A program made the translations under genes and the position numbers. From NCBI RefSeq assembly GCF_022829685.1, contig NZ_JAKSYE010000125.1, forward strand, positions 62,001-126,000: DNA of 64,000 nt, read 5' to 3'. The first letter of the stretch is position 1; every line of letters begins with the position of its first letter. The notes beneath the pieces are model-generated. The model did not search any database. It was not told where the DNA came from and saw only the letters and a program-made list of their open reading frames with translations. Positions 28,278 through 37,337 of the stretch are shown here, piece after piece. This stretch comes from Methylobacterium sp. E-045. GTDB lineage: Bacteria > Pseudomonadota > Alphaproteobacteria > Rhizobiales > Beijerinckiaceae.

Positions 28278-28603
28278 CGTCGCGGTGTCTCCAGCGGTCC
28301 TCGCGTTGCGTCGCGCCTGAGGTGGTCGTGTTGCATCCCAGCCCGGCTGTTCGAACGGATTTTGCCCCGCACGCCCTCTCGTATTGGAGGGGCCGCAAAC
28401 CTCATCATGGCAGCCCAGAACGGGGTCAGTGCCGGGGCATTTAACTCCCGACCTACCGCGCCCCCATCCGAGCACCCAGGCTATCGAGCCGCCGCCCGGG
28501 GCGATGGTGACCGAGACCACCGACGCAGGCACCGTCCCACCGCCCTTTCGGCCCACCCGGTCGGTCACCGGACAGGCCCCTTCACCGGGCGGCAGGTGTG
28601 GGG

Positions 28604-28632
28604 ATATAGGCACGAAATAGGAATTTTGTCAA
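28604..28632 (-). promoter_or_regulatory. Strong sigma-70-type promoter, minus strand
   Basis: On the minus strand TTGACA (28632-28627) and CTATAT (28609-28604) are 17 bases apart. Transcription would run left, giving a leader of about 520 bases to the OmpA-like gene or a separate RNA. Confidence 0.6.
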
Positions 28633-28939
28633 GATTTTCATGTCGGGAAGAACGGTCTCGGCCATGGGACCGCTATCGGGAAGCCTCGGCGATCTCTGGC
28701 GTCCCATCGGGGGCGAAGGTCTCGTGAACGCTCCGTGCCCTATGTCTCGGCAGGAGCGTTCTCGCCCCTCCGCGAGGTGCCATGACCCTGGCGGAGGGAT
28801 TGGGATTCCCGTCCCCTTCCTCGATGCGGACGATTCGGGGTCGTAAACGGTCCCCCCGTCCAAGGGGGCGCGCGTCACCGATCGGGGGAGCCCGAGCCGA
28901 CACGCTCTGCCGGGCGTCCGAAGCGGAGGGCGATCCGCC

Positions 28940-30754
28940 TCACCCTTCCCGCTGCATCTCCAGTTCCAGCCAGCGGTCCTCGGCCGCCGAGAGGTCGGCC
29001 TCCGCCGCCGCGAGGGTCCCTGAGGCCTTCTGGAACAGGGCCGGATCGCGGCTGTAGAGCTGCGGATCGGCAAGGACGGTGCGGATCTTGGCGATCCCGG
29101 CCTGCAGTTTCGCGATCCGCTCCGGCAGGGTCTTCAGCTCATGCTGGTCCTTGAACCCCATCTTCGTCTTGGGGGCCGGGGCGGCGGACGTGCTGGCGAG
29201 GCGTCCCGGCTTGACCTTGCCGTCGGGGCGAGGCGCCGTGGCGCTCTTCCTCGCCTCGACGCCCTGGCCGCGCTGGGTGACCATGTCGCTATAGCCGCCG
29301 GCATACTCGACCCAGCGCCCCTCCCCCTCGCTGACGAGGACGCTGCCGACCACCCGGTCGAGGAAGTCGCGGTCGTGGCTCACTAGGATCAGCGTGCCGG
29401 AATAGTCGGACAGCATCTCCTGCAGGAGGTCGAGGGTCTCGAGGTCGAGGTCGTTGGTGGGCTCGTCGAGGACGAGGAGGTTGGCGGGCTGGGCCAGGGC
29501 TCGGGCGATGAGAAGGCGGTTGCGCTCTCCGCCGGAAAGCACCCTCACCGGGGTCCGGGCCTGTTCCGGGGCGAACAGGAAGTCCTTGAGGTAGCCGACG
29601 ACGTGACGGCTCACGCCGCCGACGACCACGCTGTCGCCGCTGCCGCCGGTGAGAACCTCCGTGACCGTCATCGACGGCTCCAGCACCGCGCGGGCCTGGT
29701 CAAGGAGCATCATCTTGAGGTTCGTGCCCAGAGCGATGCTGCCGGAATCCGGGGGCGATTGTCCCGTGAGCAGGTTGATGAGCGTGGTCTTGCCGGCGCC
29801 GTTGGCGCCGACGATGCCGAGCCGGTCGCCGCGCATCACCCGGATCGAGAGATCGTCGACGATGCGACGCTCACCATAAGACTTGGCGGCATTCTTCGCC
29901 TCGATCACCAGGGCACCGGAACTCTCCGCCTCGGTGGAGGTCATCGTCGCGGTGCCGACGGGGCGGCGGTCCTCGCGACGGTCCTTGCGCAGGGCATGAA
30001 GATTGCCGAGCCGCCGAACGTTGCGCTTGCGTCGTGCGGTGACGCCGTAGCGAAGCCAATGCTCCTCGTCGGCGATCTTGCGGTCCAGCTTGTGCCGGTC
30101 GCGCTCCTCCTCCTCGAAGAACGCGTCGCGCCAAGCCTCGAAAGTGGAGAAGCCCTGCTCGATCCGCCTCGTGATTCCGCGATCGAGCCAGACGGTGGTC
30201 TTCGACAGGGCCGAGAGGAAGCGCCTGTCGTGGCTGATGAGGACGAGTGCGCCGCGCACGGACTTCAATTCCGCCTCGAGCCATTCGATGGCCGGCAGGT
30301 CGAGATGGTTGGTGGGCTCGTCGAGCAGCAGGATGTCGGGCTCGGGTGCCAGAGCCTGGGCGAGCGCGACGCGCCGCCCCTCCCCGCCCGACAGGCTCGC
30401 CGGGTTCTCGGCTCCGGTCAGGCCCAGGCTCTCCAGCAGGTAGCGGGCGCGATAGGCGTCGTCGCCATGGGTGAGGCCATGCTCGACGAAATCGAGGGTG
30501 GTGGAAAAGCCCGAGAAATCCGGTTCCTGCGCGAGGTAGCGGATGGTGGTGCCGGGCTGGACGAAGCGCACGCCCTTGTCGGGCTCAATGAGCCCGCAGG
30601 CGATCTTCATAAGCGTCGACTTGCCCGAGCCGTTGCGGCCGACGAGGCAGGTCCGTTCGCCGGGCGAGATCGCGAGATCCGCCTGTTCGATCAGCGGAGT
30701 ACCGCCGAAGGTGAGCGCGACGTTCTGGAGGGTGAGGAGCGGGGGAGCGGCCAT
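28940..30754 (-). CDS. uup: ABC-F family ATPase (Uup-like)
   Basis: The protein has 604 residues without membrane segments and with two ATP-binding cassettes: Walker A GRNGSGKST (about 39-47) and GANGAGKTT (about 318-326), signature LSGGEGRR and LSGGERNR, and two LLLDEPTNHLD/LVLDEPTNDLD Walker B motifs. The C-terminal 90 residues contain Lys/Ala-rich coiled coil (ERIAKLQAGIAKIRTVLADP), the Uup-type DNA-binding extension. ABC-F proteins act on ribosomes, and Uup also affects DNA stability. No operon partner is clear. Confidence 0.92.
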   Translation of the reverse strand: MAAPPLLTLQNVALTFGGTPLIEQADLAISPGERTCLVGRNGSGKSTLMKIACGLIEPDKGVRFVQPGTTIRYLAQEPDFSGFSTTLDFVEHGLTHGDDAYRARYLLESLGLTGAENPASLSGGEGRRVALAQALAPEPDILLLDEPTNHLDLPAIEWLEAELKSVRGALVLISHDRRFLSALSKTTVWLDRGITRRIEQGFSTFEAWRDAFFEEEERDRHKLDRKIADEEHWLRYGVTARRKRNVRRLGNLHALRKDRREDRRPVGTATMTSTEAESSGALVIEAKNAAKSYGERRIVDDLSIRVMRGDRLGIVGANGAGKTTLINLLTGQSPPDSGSIALGTNLKMMLLDQARAVLEPSMTVTEVLTGGSGDSVVVGGVSRHVVGYLKDFLFAPEQARTPVRVLSGGERNRLLIARALAQPANLLVLDEPTNDLDLETLDLLQEMLSDYSGTLILVSHDRDFLDRVVGSVLVSEGEGRWVEYAGGYSDMVTQRGQGVEARKSATAPRPDGKVKPGRLASTSAAPAPKTKMGFKDQHELKTLPERIAKLQAGIAKIRTVLADPQLYSRDPALFQKASGTLAAAEADLSAAEDRWLELEMQREG

Positions 30755-30811
30755 GATGCCGGCTTATGGCAGCGCAACCGCTCCCGAACAAATGCGGACT
30801 TGCCTGCGGGC

Positions 30812-31042
30812 CTACATCGTCGGGTTGGCCGGGCCTGTCGGCGACGGGTCGGGCGAGGCGGGCGCCGGGCTCGGGTCGATCACGGGGATCTCCGTCGGGC
30901 TCTCTGTGGGCGCCTCGGCCGGCGGCGATGCAGGGATGTCCGGCCCAGGCGCCGGCGGCGGCGTCTGGGGAGCCTCGTAGGGCGTATCGGGCACCGGAGC
31001 TTCCGGGATGGGCGCGGGATCGATCGGGCCTGGATTCGACAT
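30812..31042 (-). CDS. Small proline-rich protein
   Basis: The protein has 76 residues, almost entirely Pro/Ala/Ser/Glu/Thr with repeating PxP units and no predicted fold. A GTG at 31054 would add four residues. Short proline-rich reading frames of this kind can be real but also arise easily in GC-rich DNA. It is placed between two minus-strand genes without overlap. There is no function to offer. Confidence 0.4.
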   Translation of the reverse strand: MSNPGPIDPAPIPEAPVPDTPYEAPQTPPPAPGPDIPASPPAEAPTESPTEIPVIDPSPAPASPDPSPTGPANPTM

Positions 31043-31124
31043 GGGCAACGCCACCTGCTCGAGAGGTTTCGGAAGAGGACTTGAAACGGACGAGTGCCCG
31101 GCGCTGTTCCTCCGACGACGCTCT

Positions 31125-31442
31125 TCAGCCCTTCTTGATCAGGAGCTGGTTGCCTTCCTTGCCGATGATCTTCTTCATCCGCTCGGCAAACAGAGCCAGC
31201 AGCATCGGCAGGCGCACTTCGATACGGACCGTCTCGGGAAGGATGTCGACCTCGCCGTCCACCTTCTGGCCCATGGCGGACATGGCGAAATTCAGACGGT
31301 CGTCGGTCCAGGTCATGTGCTCGACGTTGATTCCAGCCTTGGCGCAGGCCGCCTTGGCCTTGTCCAGCCCGTTCGAGATCCGCCGCTTCGCCTCGACGGG
31401 ACCGATCTCGTGGGGAATCTCGACGATCAGGGGCTTTGCCAT
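31125..31442 (-). CDS. Polyhydroxyalkanoic-acid-system family protein
   Basis: The protein has 105 residues. It resembles the small PHA granule-associated family: an N-terminal strand KPLIVEIPHEIGPVEAKRRI, then a helix, a DDRLNFAMSAMGQKVDGEVDI beta region and a C-terminal RLPMLLALFAERMKKIIGKEG helix. Genes of this family are linked to PHA storage, and two phasin-like genes near 61-62 kb fit a PHA-accumulating host. The ATG at 31442 is chosen because it gives the family-like N-terminus. Confidence 0.78.
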   Translation of the reverse strand: MAKPLIVEIPHEIGPVEAKRRISNGLDKAKAACAKAGINVEHMTWTDDRLNFAMSAMGQKVDGEVDILPETVRIEVRLPMLLALFAERMKKIIGKEGNQLLIKKG

Positions 31443-31656
31443 GGGGGAACCGTCCTCAAACACGCATCCAGCCGTCAAGATGGGGCCGATCGCCATCCAT
31501 GCAACGGCGACCGGCCCCTTAGTTCATCAAGCGCGGCAGTGAAACCCGCCTCGCGCGCAGTCACCATGGGCGATCAGCAGGATGAGGCATGCCGTTCGTC
31601 GTCGCGACCCGGCGCGGCGATCCTCCGGCAGGCCCCGTAACGTCACGGGCTTGGCA

Positions 31657-32010
31657 TCAGTTGACGACATTGAGCGAAACGTAGGTCGTGCCGCCCATGC
31701 CGAGCGCTCGGGCGGGGCCCTTGGCGAGATCGATGATGCGGCCGCGCACGAAGGGCCCGCGATCGTTGATGCGCACCACCACCGAGCGGCCGTTGCGCTT
31801 GTTCTCGACCCGGACACGGGTGCCGAACGGCAGGCTGCGATGGGCGGCGGTCATCCCGTTCGGATTGAAGCGCTCGCCATTCGCCGTCTTGCGACCGCTG
31901 CCGTACCAGGAGGCCGCGCCGGATTGGGCGGTGGCCGGTGCACTGAGTGCGGCGAGAGACATGGCGGTTCCAATAGCGGCAGCGGTCCAACGAACAGGCT
32001 TCATATTCAT
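31657..32010 (-). CDS. RlpA-like septal-ring lytic transglycosylase
   Basis: The protein has 117 residues: a signal peptide ending near APATAQ, then one double-psi beta-barrel domain. The conserved parts ASWYGSGRKTANGERFNP and VVRINDRGPFVRGRIIDLA are RlpA hallmarks. It lacks the SPOR domain of longer RlpA proteins, so septal targeting is uncertain. Alternative ATGs lie at 32016 and 32004. The AAAGGGA box supports the ATG at 32010. Confidence 0.9.
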   Translation of the reverse strand: MNMKPVRWTAAAIGTAMSLAALSAPATAQSGAASWYGSGRKTANGERFNPNGMTAAHRSLPFGTRVRVENKRNGRSVVVRINDRGPFVRGRIIDLAKGPARALGMGGTTYVSLNVVN

Positions 32011-32597
32011 CCGCATTCCCTTTGTTGTTGCAGAGGTCGCGGAACATAGAGCCAATGAAGGCTGAAATGAGATCAGTAGAATGTGGCAAGTCCTGCCTTT
32101 ATTAGCCTCGTCGGTTCGTATGATGTATGAATAAAATCTAAAGATGGTCCGGATTGGATGTGGGTTGGAGTTCTATAGTGAGAGCGGATGATGACTGTCG
32201 TCGGCAGGTTTCCTCCCGCAGCCCAAGCCCGTCACATTTCCTGCCACATCGATGGCGAAGCGTAGCCTTAGCCCAGCGCGAGGTGCATGAGGGATACGCG
32301 CCTCCCGTGACCCTGACGGTTCCGAAGCGGCTGCCTGCAGGGTGCGGGCATGCGCGACAGGGTCGGCTCGGTTTTCGCGATGAAATCGCGATCGTCTGTT
32401 TGATAGTCGTTGGACGATGATTGCAGCGTAAATATATAGTTAAATCAACCAGGCAGGAGTCTAAAATCTATCAGTATTCGAGCCGGTAGGCAAAAACTGC
32501 AGCCCCAAATCGAGACGCATTGTTCGCATCCCGGCAACCCGCCCTTTACGTTAACGGCCCCATGGTCTGCCGGTCAGTCGCGTAACCGGTGTTTGCC
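32011..32597. other. Intergenic region between the RlpA-like gene and ccrM
   Basis: It is divergent and contains no gene. It holds a perfect inverted repeat TCGCGAT-GAA-ATCGCGA (32375-32391), one GANTC site (32457-32461) and AT-rich stretches near 32110 and 32430. No CtrA full site was found. Confidence 0.6.
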
Positions 32598-33791
32598 ATG
32601 GCTTCCCTGCGTACCGCGGTTGCCGACACCGTCGCCCGGAAAAGTGTCTCGCGTACCGGGCGACTCGTGTCGGCGCCGCGGATGGGTCTCGTACCCGCCG
32701 CCCAGCGTCTTCCTCTCGATGAAATCCTCGTCGGGGATTGCATCGCCGCCATGAACGCCTTGCCGGCGGCGAGCGTCGACTGCGTCTTTGCCGACCCGCC
32801 TTATAACCTTCAGCTCGGCGACGGCTCGCTGTTGCGGCCCGACCAGAGCCGCGTTGATGCCGTTGACGACGCCTGGGACCAATTCTCGAGCTTTGCCGCC
32901 TATGACGAGTTCACCCGCGCCTGGCTCACCGCCGCCCGCCGGGTGATGAAGCCGAACGCCACCCTCTGGGTCATCGGCTCCTACCATAACATCTTTCGCG
33001 TCGGCTCGGTGCTCCAGGACCTTGGGTTCTGGATCCTCAACGACATCGTCTGGCGGAAAGCCAACCCGATGCCGAACTTCCGCGGCAAGCGCTTCACCAA
33101 CGCCCATGAGACCTTGATCTGGGCCTCTCGTTCGGCAGAGGCAAAGAGCTACACCTTCCATTACGAGGCGTTGAAGGGCGGCAATGACGACGTCCAGATG
33201 CGTTCGGACTGGTTCATCCCGCTCTGCACCGGAGATGAGCGCCTCAAGGGCGCCGACGGCCAAAAGGTCCACCCGACCCAGAAGCCTGAAGCCCTCCTCG
33301 CTCGGACCCTGCTCTCGGCGACGAATGCCGGCGATGTGGTGCTCGATCCGTTCTTCGGTACAGGTACCACCGGGGCCGTCGCCAAGCGCCTCGGACGGCG
33401 TTTCATCGGCATCGAACGCGAGACGGTCTATGCCGAGGCGGCCCGCGCCCGGATCGACGCCGTGGAGCCCCTGTCCAAAGCCGCCCTCCTCGTCGCTCCG
33501 ACGAAACGGGCCGAGCCGCGCGTCGCCTTCCTCAGCGTGATCGAGGCCGGCCATATCCGTGCGGGCGAGATCCTCACCGATGCCCGCGGTCGCCACGAAG
33601 CCGTGGTACGTCCCGATGGGACGCTGATGGTCGGGCCTGCCATGGGCTCGATCCACAAGATCGGCGCCCTCGTCCAGGGCTTCCCCTCCTGCAACGGCTG
33701 GGATTTCTGGCACGCAAGGCGCGACGGCAAACTGGTGCTGATCGACGTGTTTCGGGGCCGGATGCGGGCCGCGATGGGGTCGGCCGCCTAG
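32598..33791 (+). CDS. ccrM: Cell-cycle-regulated GANTC adenine methyltransferase CcrM
   Basis: It methylates adenine in GANTC and times cell-cycle transcription in alphaproteobacteria. The protein has 397 residues. The catalytic DPPY lies at about 66-69, and the AdoMet motif DPFFGTGTTG follows later, giving the beta-class order. HPTQKPEALL is typical. The C-terminal domain with GSIHKIGA and CNGWDFWH is specific to CcrM-type enzymes. The ATG at 32598 is preferred to the GTG at 32589. A GANTC site in the leader would allow feedback by methylation. Confidence 0.95.
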   Translation: MASLRTAVADTVARKSVSRTGRLVSAPRMGLVPAAQRLPLDEILVGDCIAAMNALPAASVDCVFADPPYNLQLGDGSLLRPDQSRVDAVDDAWDQFSSFAAYDEFTRAWLTAARRVMKPNATLWVIGSYHNIFRVGSVLQDLGFWILNDIVWRKANPMPNFRGKRFTNAHETLIWASRSAEAKSYTFHYEALKGGNDDVQMRSDWFIPLCTGDERLKGADGQKVHPTQKPEALLARTLLSATNAGDVVLDPFFGTGTTGAVAKRLGRRFIGIERETVYAEAARARIDAVEPLSKAALLVAPTKRAEPRVAFLSVIEAGHIRAGEILTDARGRHEAVVRPDGTLMVGPAMGSIHKIGALVQGFPSCNGWDFWHARRDGKLVLIDVFRGRMRAAMGSAA

Positions 33792-33921
33792 CCTTTTCCG
33801 ATGGTGGCAGGATCGGTTGCGGGCCGGATGAGGGGGATGACCGGTGCGGAGGGTCGTCCCCTTCCCCGCGTACTACGCCGGCACCCTCCCCCGCGGAGCG
33901 GAAGAGGTCGCGCTCGCCCTA

Positions 33922-35259
33922 TCAACGACGCGTTTTCGGCCTGCCGCGCTTGCGCGCCGCCGCAGGCGGGGCCGTTTCCTCCTGCTCCCCGAAAAAGCCC
34001 TCTCCGTCTTCGACCGGCGGCTTCGCGACGGTGCGCGGTGCCGGCTTGGGCACCGGACGAAAGCTCGGCCGCGGCTCGGGCACCGGCGCCTCGTCTTCAG
34101 CAAAGAGCGGCGTGTCCTGGATCGACCGCATGGCCTTCGGCCGTCCGCGCTTCACGGCCTCGGGCTTCGGATCGAAGGCGTGGGCGAGCACCTTCTTCAT
34201 CACGCCGGGCAATGGTTCCTCCTCGAGGTCGCGCCGAGGCGTGAAGCGCATGCCGGCCGGTGCCTTCGTACCGAGGCCGACGCGGGCGACGAAGACGGTC
34301 AGTCCCAGCGGGAAATGCGTGAAGACGTGGCGCACCACGCCCGGCAACCGCTTCCAACGTGCGTCCAAGGGAGCGTCGAGCAGGGCCTGGGTGACGTCGT
34401 AGCCGCTCTCCCATGCGCTTGTCGGAGGTTCCGCCATGGCACCGAGGAGTCCTTCGGGGGGGCGGGTCCGCAACAATACGGCCTCGTCGCCGCTGCGGAT
34501 CGCCACGAAGGCGGCACCAAAGCGCTCGATGCCCTTCGTTTTCTTGATCTTGCGCGGAAACGTCTCCTGCAGCCCGAGGGCGCGGGCCTCGCAGGGAGCC
34601 ATCCAGGGGCAAAGGGCACAGGCCGGGCGCTTCGGCGTGCAGATGGTCGAGCCGAGATCCATCAGGCTCTGGGCGAAGTCACCGGGCCGCTGTCGGGGCA
34701 CGAGACTCTGCGTCAGCCGTCGGATCTCGGGGCGCGCAGCAGGGATCGGTGTTTCGAGGGCGAAGAGCCGGGTCACAACCCGCTCGACATTGCCGTCAAC
34801 CGCCGCTTCCTGCCTGTCGAAGGCGATCGCCGCGATGGCACCGGCCGTGTAGGCGCCGACGCCGGGCAGTTTGCGCAAGCCTTCGAGCGTGTCGGGGAAG
34901 GCACCGGCTTCCGTAACCGCCTTGGCGCAGGCGTGGAGGTTGCGGGCGCGGGAATAATAGCCGAGGCCGGCCCAGGCCGACATGACGCTCTCCTCCGCTG
35001 CCGCCGCGAGGGCTTCCACCGAGGGGAAGCGCTCGAGGAAACGCTGGAAATAGGGTTTGACCGCCGTGATCGTGGTCTGTTGCAGCATCACCTCGGACAG
35101 CCAGACCTGATAGGGGTCGGGCGTCTCGCCCGGCAGGGCACGCCAAGGCAGGACGCGGCGATGCCTGTCGTACCAGGTGAGGAGATCGGCGGCTCGCGGA
35201 CCTCGGGCGGAAGCATCCGTTGCTGCCGTAAAGTCCGGTGACATGAAATCCCGCGACAT
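33922..35259 (-). CDS. mutY: Adenine DNA glycosylase MutY with AT-hook-like tail
   Basis: MutY removes adenine mispaired with 8-oxoguanine. The protein has 445 residues. LSEVMLQQT holds the catalytic Glu, LPGVGAYTAGAI is the helix-hairpin-helix, AVDGNVERV holds the catalytic Asp, and a [4Fe-4S] site lies in C-x6-C-x2-C-x5-C. A NUDIX-like part follows. Beyond it is a Pro-rich extension with two RGRPK motifs at about 371-375 and 438-442, as in AT-hooks. Such a tail is not a general MutY feature. An in-frame start at 35244 is possible. Confidence 0.94.
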   Translation of the reverse strand: MSRDFMSPDFTAATDASARGPRAADLLTWYDRHRRVLPWRALPGETPDPYQVWLSEVMLQQTTITAVKPYFQRFLERFPSVEALAAAAEESVMSAWAGLGYYSRARNLHACAKAVTEAGAFPDTLEGLRKLPGVGAYTAGAIAAIAFDRQEAAVDGNVERVVTRLFALETPIPAARPEIRRLTQSLVPRQRPGDFAQSLMDLGSTICTPKRPACALCPWMAPCEARALGLQETFPRKIKKTKGIERFGAAFVAIRSGDEAVLLRTRPPEGLLGAMAEPPTSAWESGYDVTQALLDAPLDARWKRLPGVVRHVFTHFPLGLTVFVARVGLGTKAPAGMRFTPRRDLEEEPLPGVMKKVLAHAFDPKPEAVKRGRPKAMRSIQDTPLFAEDEAPVPEPRPSFRPVPKPAPRTVAKPPVEDGEGFFGEQEETAPPAAARKRGRPKTRR

Positions 35260-35380
35260 GAGATCCGGCGTGTTGGGCGCCTGTCCATACAGGGTGGCCG
35301 CGAACGATCAAAGCATTCGAAAGCCGGCGCCGTTCACGCTATCATGCGGCGTCAGCCCGCATCGGATCGTCTCGGAGCTC

Positions 35381-35872
35381 ATGGCCCGCATCAAACCCCT
35401 CGCCGAGCTGATCGAAACCTGCATCGGACCGGCTTTCGCTGCGCAAGGGTTCGCCTCCACCGATATCCTCGCGGCCTGGCCCGATATCGTCGGTGAGCGC
35501 CTCGCCCGTTTCTGCCAGCCCTCGAAGCTCGATTGGCCCCGCCGCGCCCGGCGCGAGGAGCAGGGCCGGCCGGATCCGGGCACGCTCGTGGTGCGGGTGG
35601 AAGGCGTCTTCGCTCTCGAACTGCAGCATCTGGCTCCCGTGGTGATCCAGCGCATCAATGCCCATTACGGCTGGGCCTGCATCGGCAAGCTCGTCCTCAA
35701 GCAGGGACGCGTTCATCAGGCCGTTCGCAAGCGGGTGGTGCCGCCCCTCGATCCTGTGAGGCGTGGCGAAGTCGCACTGGCCGTGTCTTCCATCGACGAC
35801 GATGCCCTGCGCGACGCACTCGACAGACTCGGCGTGGCGATCGTCGCCTCCGCACCGCCGCGATCCGGTTGA
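35381..35872 (+). CDS. DUF721 / DciA-like protein
   Basis: The protein has 163 residues with the DUF721 pattern: LAELIETCIGPAFAAQGFAS near the start, AAWPDIVGERLARFCQP, then TLVVRVEGVFALELQHLAPVVIQRINAHYG. Some members (DciA) load or assist the replicative helicase. It is divergent from mutY and is followed by the thiol oxidoreductase gene, an order recalled from other alphaproteobacteria. The start is the ATG at 35381. Confidence 0.85.
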   Translation: MARIKPLAELIETCIGPAFAAQGFASTDILAAWPDIVGERLARFCQPSKLDWPRRARREEQGRPDPGTLVVRVEGVFALELQHLAPVVIQRINAHYGWACIGKLVLKQGRVHQAVRKRVVPPLDPVRRGEVALAVSSIDDDALRDALDRLGVAIVASAPPRSG

Positions 35873-36002
35873 ATCCCACCTTCGGGCCCACGCATGTCGC
35901 GGCGCATGGAAGCGGAGCCGCCTGTCGCGTCTTGTCAGATTGTCCGCGGGTCTCTACCGCAAGCCGCATGGATCGGATCTGCGAGCGGAGCCCGTCGACA
36001 TC

Positions 36003-36656
36003 ATGATCACCCGTCGCGACACCCTGAAACTCACCGGCATGGCGATCGGCGCAGCCGCGCTCTTGCCCCGGATGACCCTCGATGCTTTTGCCCAGGATGC
36101 GAATCTTGCCTCCCTGATGGAGCCGGGCCCCCTCGGCGACGTCTGGCTCGGGCCGAAGGACGCCAAGGTGACGATCATCGAGTATGCTTCGATGACCTGC
36201 TCCCACTGCGCCGCGTTCCACAAGGGCACCTGGCCGGCCTTGAAGGAGCGCTACATCGACACCGGAAAGGTGCGCTTTACCCTGCGCGAATTTCCCCTCG
36301 ATCCGCTGGCGACGGCGGCCTTCATGCTGGCTCGCTGCGACGGCGATGCGAAATACTATCCCATTACGGATCTGCTGTTCGACCAGCAGCAGGGCTGGGC
36401 CTACGTCCAGAAGCCGCAATCGCCGGTCGATGCCCTGGAGCAGATGTTGCGGCAGGCGGGATTCTCGAAGGAGAAGTTCGAGGCTTGTCTCAAGGATCAG
36501 AAGCTCTACGCCGCCGTGAACGCAGTGAAGCAGAAGGGGCTTGACACCTTCAAGGTCGATTCGACGCCCACCTTCTTCATCAACGGCGAGCGCTTCAAGG
36601 GCGAGATGACGATCGACGGAATGGAGAAGGTCATCAAGCCGATTCTCGGCGCCTGA
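36003..36656 (+). CDS. DsbA-family periplasmic thiol oxidoreductase
   Basis: The protein has 217 residues. The N-terminus ITRRDTLKLTGMAIGAAALL looks like a twin-arginine signal. The thioredoxin-fold active site CSHC follows EYASMT, and the cis-Pro lies in DSTPTFFINGERF. It resembles DsbA/Com1-type proteins that oxidise or isomerise disulfides. It lies after the DUF721 gene. In relatives the next gene is often smc; here it is the ATP-synthase operon. Confidence 0.92.
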   Translation: MITRRDTLKLTGMAIGAAALLPRMTLDAFAQDANLASLMEPGPLGDVWLGPKDAKVTIIEYASMTCSHCAAFHKGTWPALKERYIDTGKVRFTLREFPLDPLATAAFMLARCDGDAKYYPITDLLFDQQQGWAYVQKPQSPVDALEQMLRQAGFSKEKFEACLKDQKLYAAVNAVKQKGLDTFKVDSTPTFFINGERFKGEMTIDGMEKVIKPILGA

Positions 36657-36768
36657 GATCCAAGCTTGGCCGCCGACTGCCCATCATGCGTCGAGCACAT
36701 CGCCCAGGATCGCCGGAAAGGCCGGTTTGTCTATATTTTGCAATAACTTAAGGCGTGTCCTGGGCGCC

Positions 36769-36797
36769 TTGACACTCAAGATGGGCGAAACTATGGT
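36769..36797 (+). promoter_or_regulatory. Promoter of the F0 ATP-synthase operon
   Basis: TTGACA (36769-36774) and TATGGT (36792-36797) are separated by exactly 17 bases, 62 bases before the atpI GTG. Confidence 0.72.
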
Positions 36798-36859
36798 GCG
36801 CCGCGCTTGACGGGGTTTCAGGCCGGTTCCCTCCACTCTCGCCAATGTGAGTTTTCGCC

Positions 36860-37255
36860 GTGAGCGGTAACGACGCAGGGGATGAGAATGGAGATGGACG
36901 GCAGAAATCGGACGAGGATCTCTCCGCAAGACTGAAGCGTCTCGAGAATCGGATCGAGGCGAAGCGTCCTGCAACTCCTTACCGTTCCGCGCCGGGTGCC
37001 GGTGCCCCCAAAGGCGCGTCATCCTTGGGTCTGGCGATGCGGCTCTCCACGGAGTTCATCGCCGGTGTCCTTGCCGGAGGCATTCTCGGGTGGTTGTGCG
37101 ATCAGTTTCTGGGGACGAAGCCCTGGGGCCTGATCGTTCTTCTCATGCTGGGCTTCGCAACCGGCGTCTATAACGTCATGCGTGTCTCGGGCTCGCTCTC
37201 GAGACCGGCCGTGAAGAGTGCGGTCGAGAAACATCAGGATCGGGAACGGTCCTGA
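36860..37255 (+). CDS. atpI: ATP synthase assembly protein AtpI
   Basis: AtpI helps assemble the c-ring of F0. The protein has 131 residues. The first 55 residues are polar and partly helical (SARLKRLENRIEAKR), followed by two membrane helices at about 60-80 and 87-108 with a Gly-rich turn. This matches alphaproteobacterial AtpI. The start is a GTG at 36860. It begins the F0 operon, 82 bases before atpB. Confidence 0.88.
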   Translation: MSGNDAGDENGDGRQKSDEDLSARLKRLENRIEAKRPATPYRSAPGAGAPKGASSLGLAMRLSTEFIAGVLAGGILGWLCDQFLGTKPWGLIVLLMLGFATGVYNVMRVSGSLSRPAVKSAVEKHQDRERS

Positions 37256-37337
37256 CGGTCAAATTTTGCCGCTTTCGGGCGGTCCTGGGGCATAGCGGGC
37301 ATCTCGCCCGCTCGTGGACAGAAGGACGGTAGCGGCA

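Larger units (their letters stand above)
28079..28939. other. 860-base region without a protein gene, with RNA-like structure
   Basis: No convincing coding region was found on either strand. It holds a nine-base hairpin (28186-28194 with 28233-28241), an intrinsic terminator (28246-28277) on the plus strand, an eight-base inverted repeat (28727-28734 with 28753-28760) and a consensus-like minus-strand promoter (28604-28632). Confidence 0.6.

Noticed and set aside
28101..28613. A 170-codon minus-strand frame in the 28 kb gap
   Set aside because: Its start lies inside the candidate promoter, it has no recognisable fold, and it overlaps structured RNA-like sequence.
32540..32570. TTAACG near the ccrM start considered as a CtrA site
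   Set aside because: No second TTAA at the seven-base spacing.
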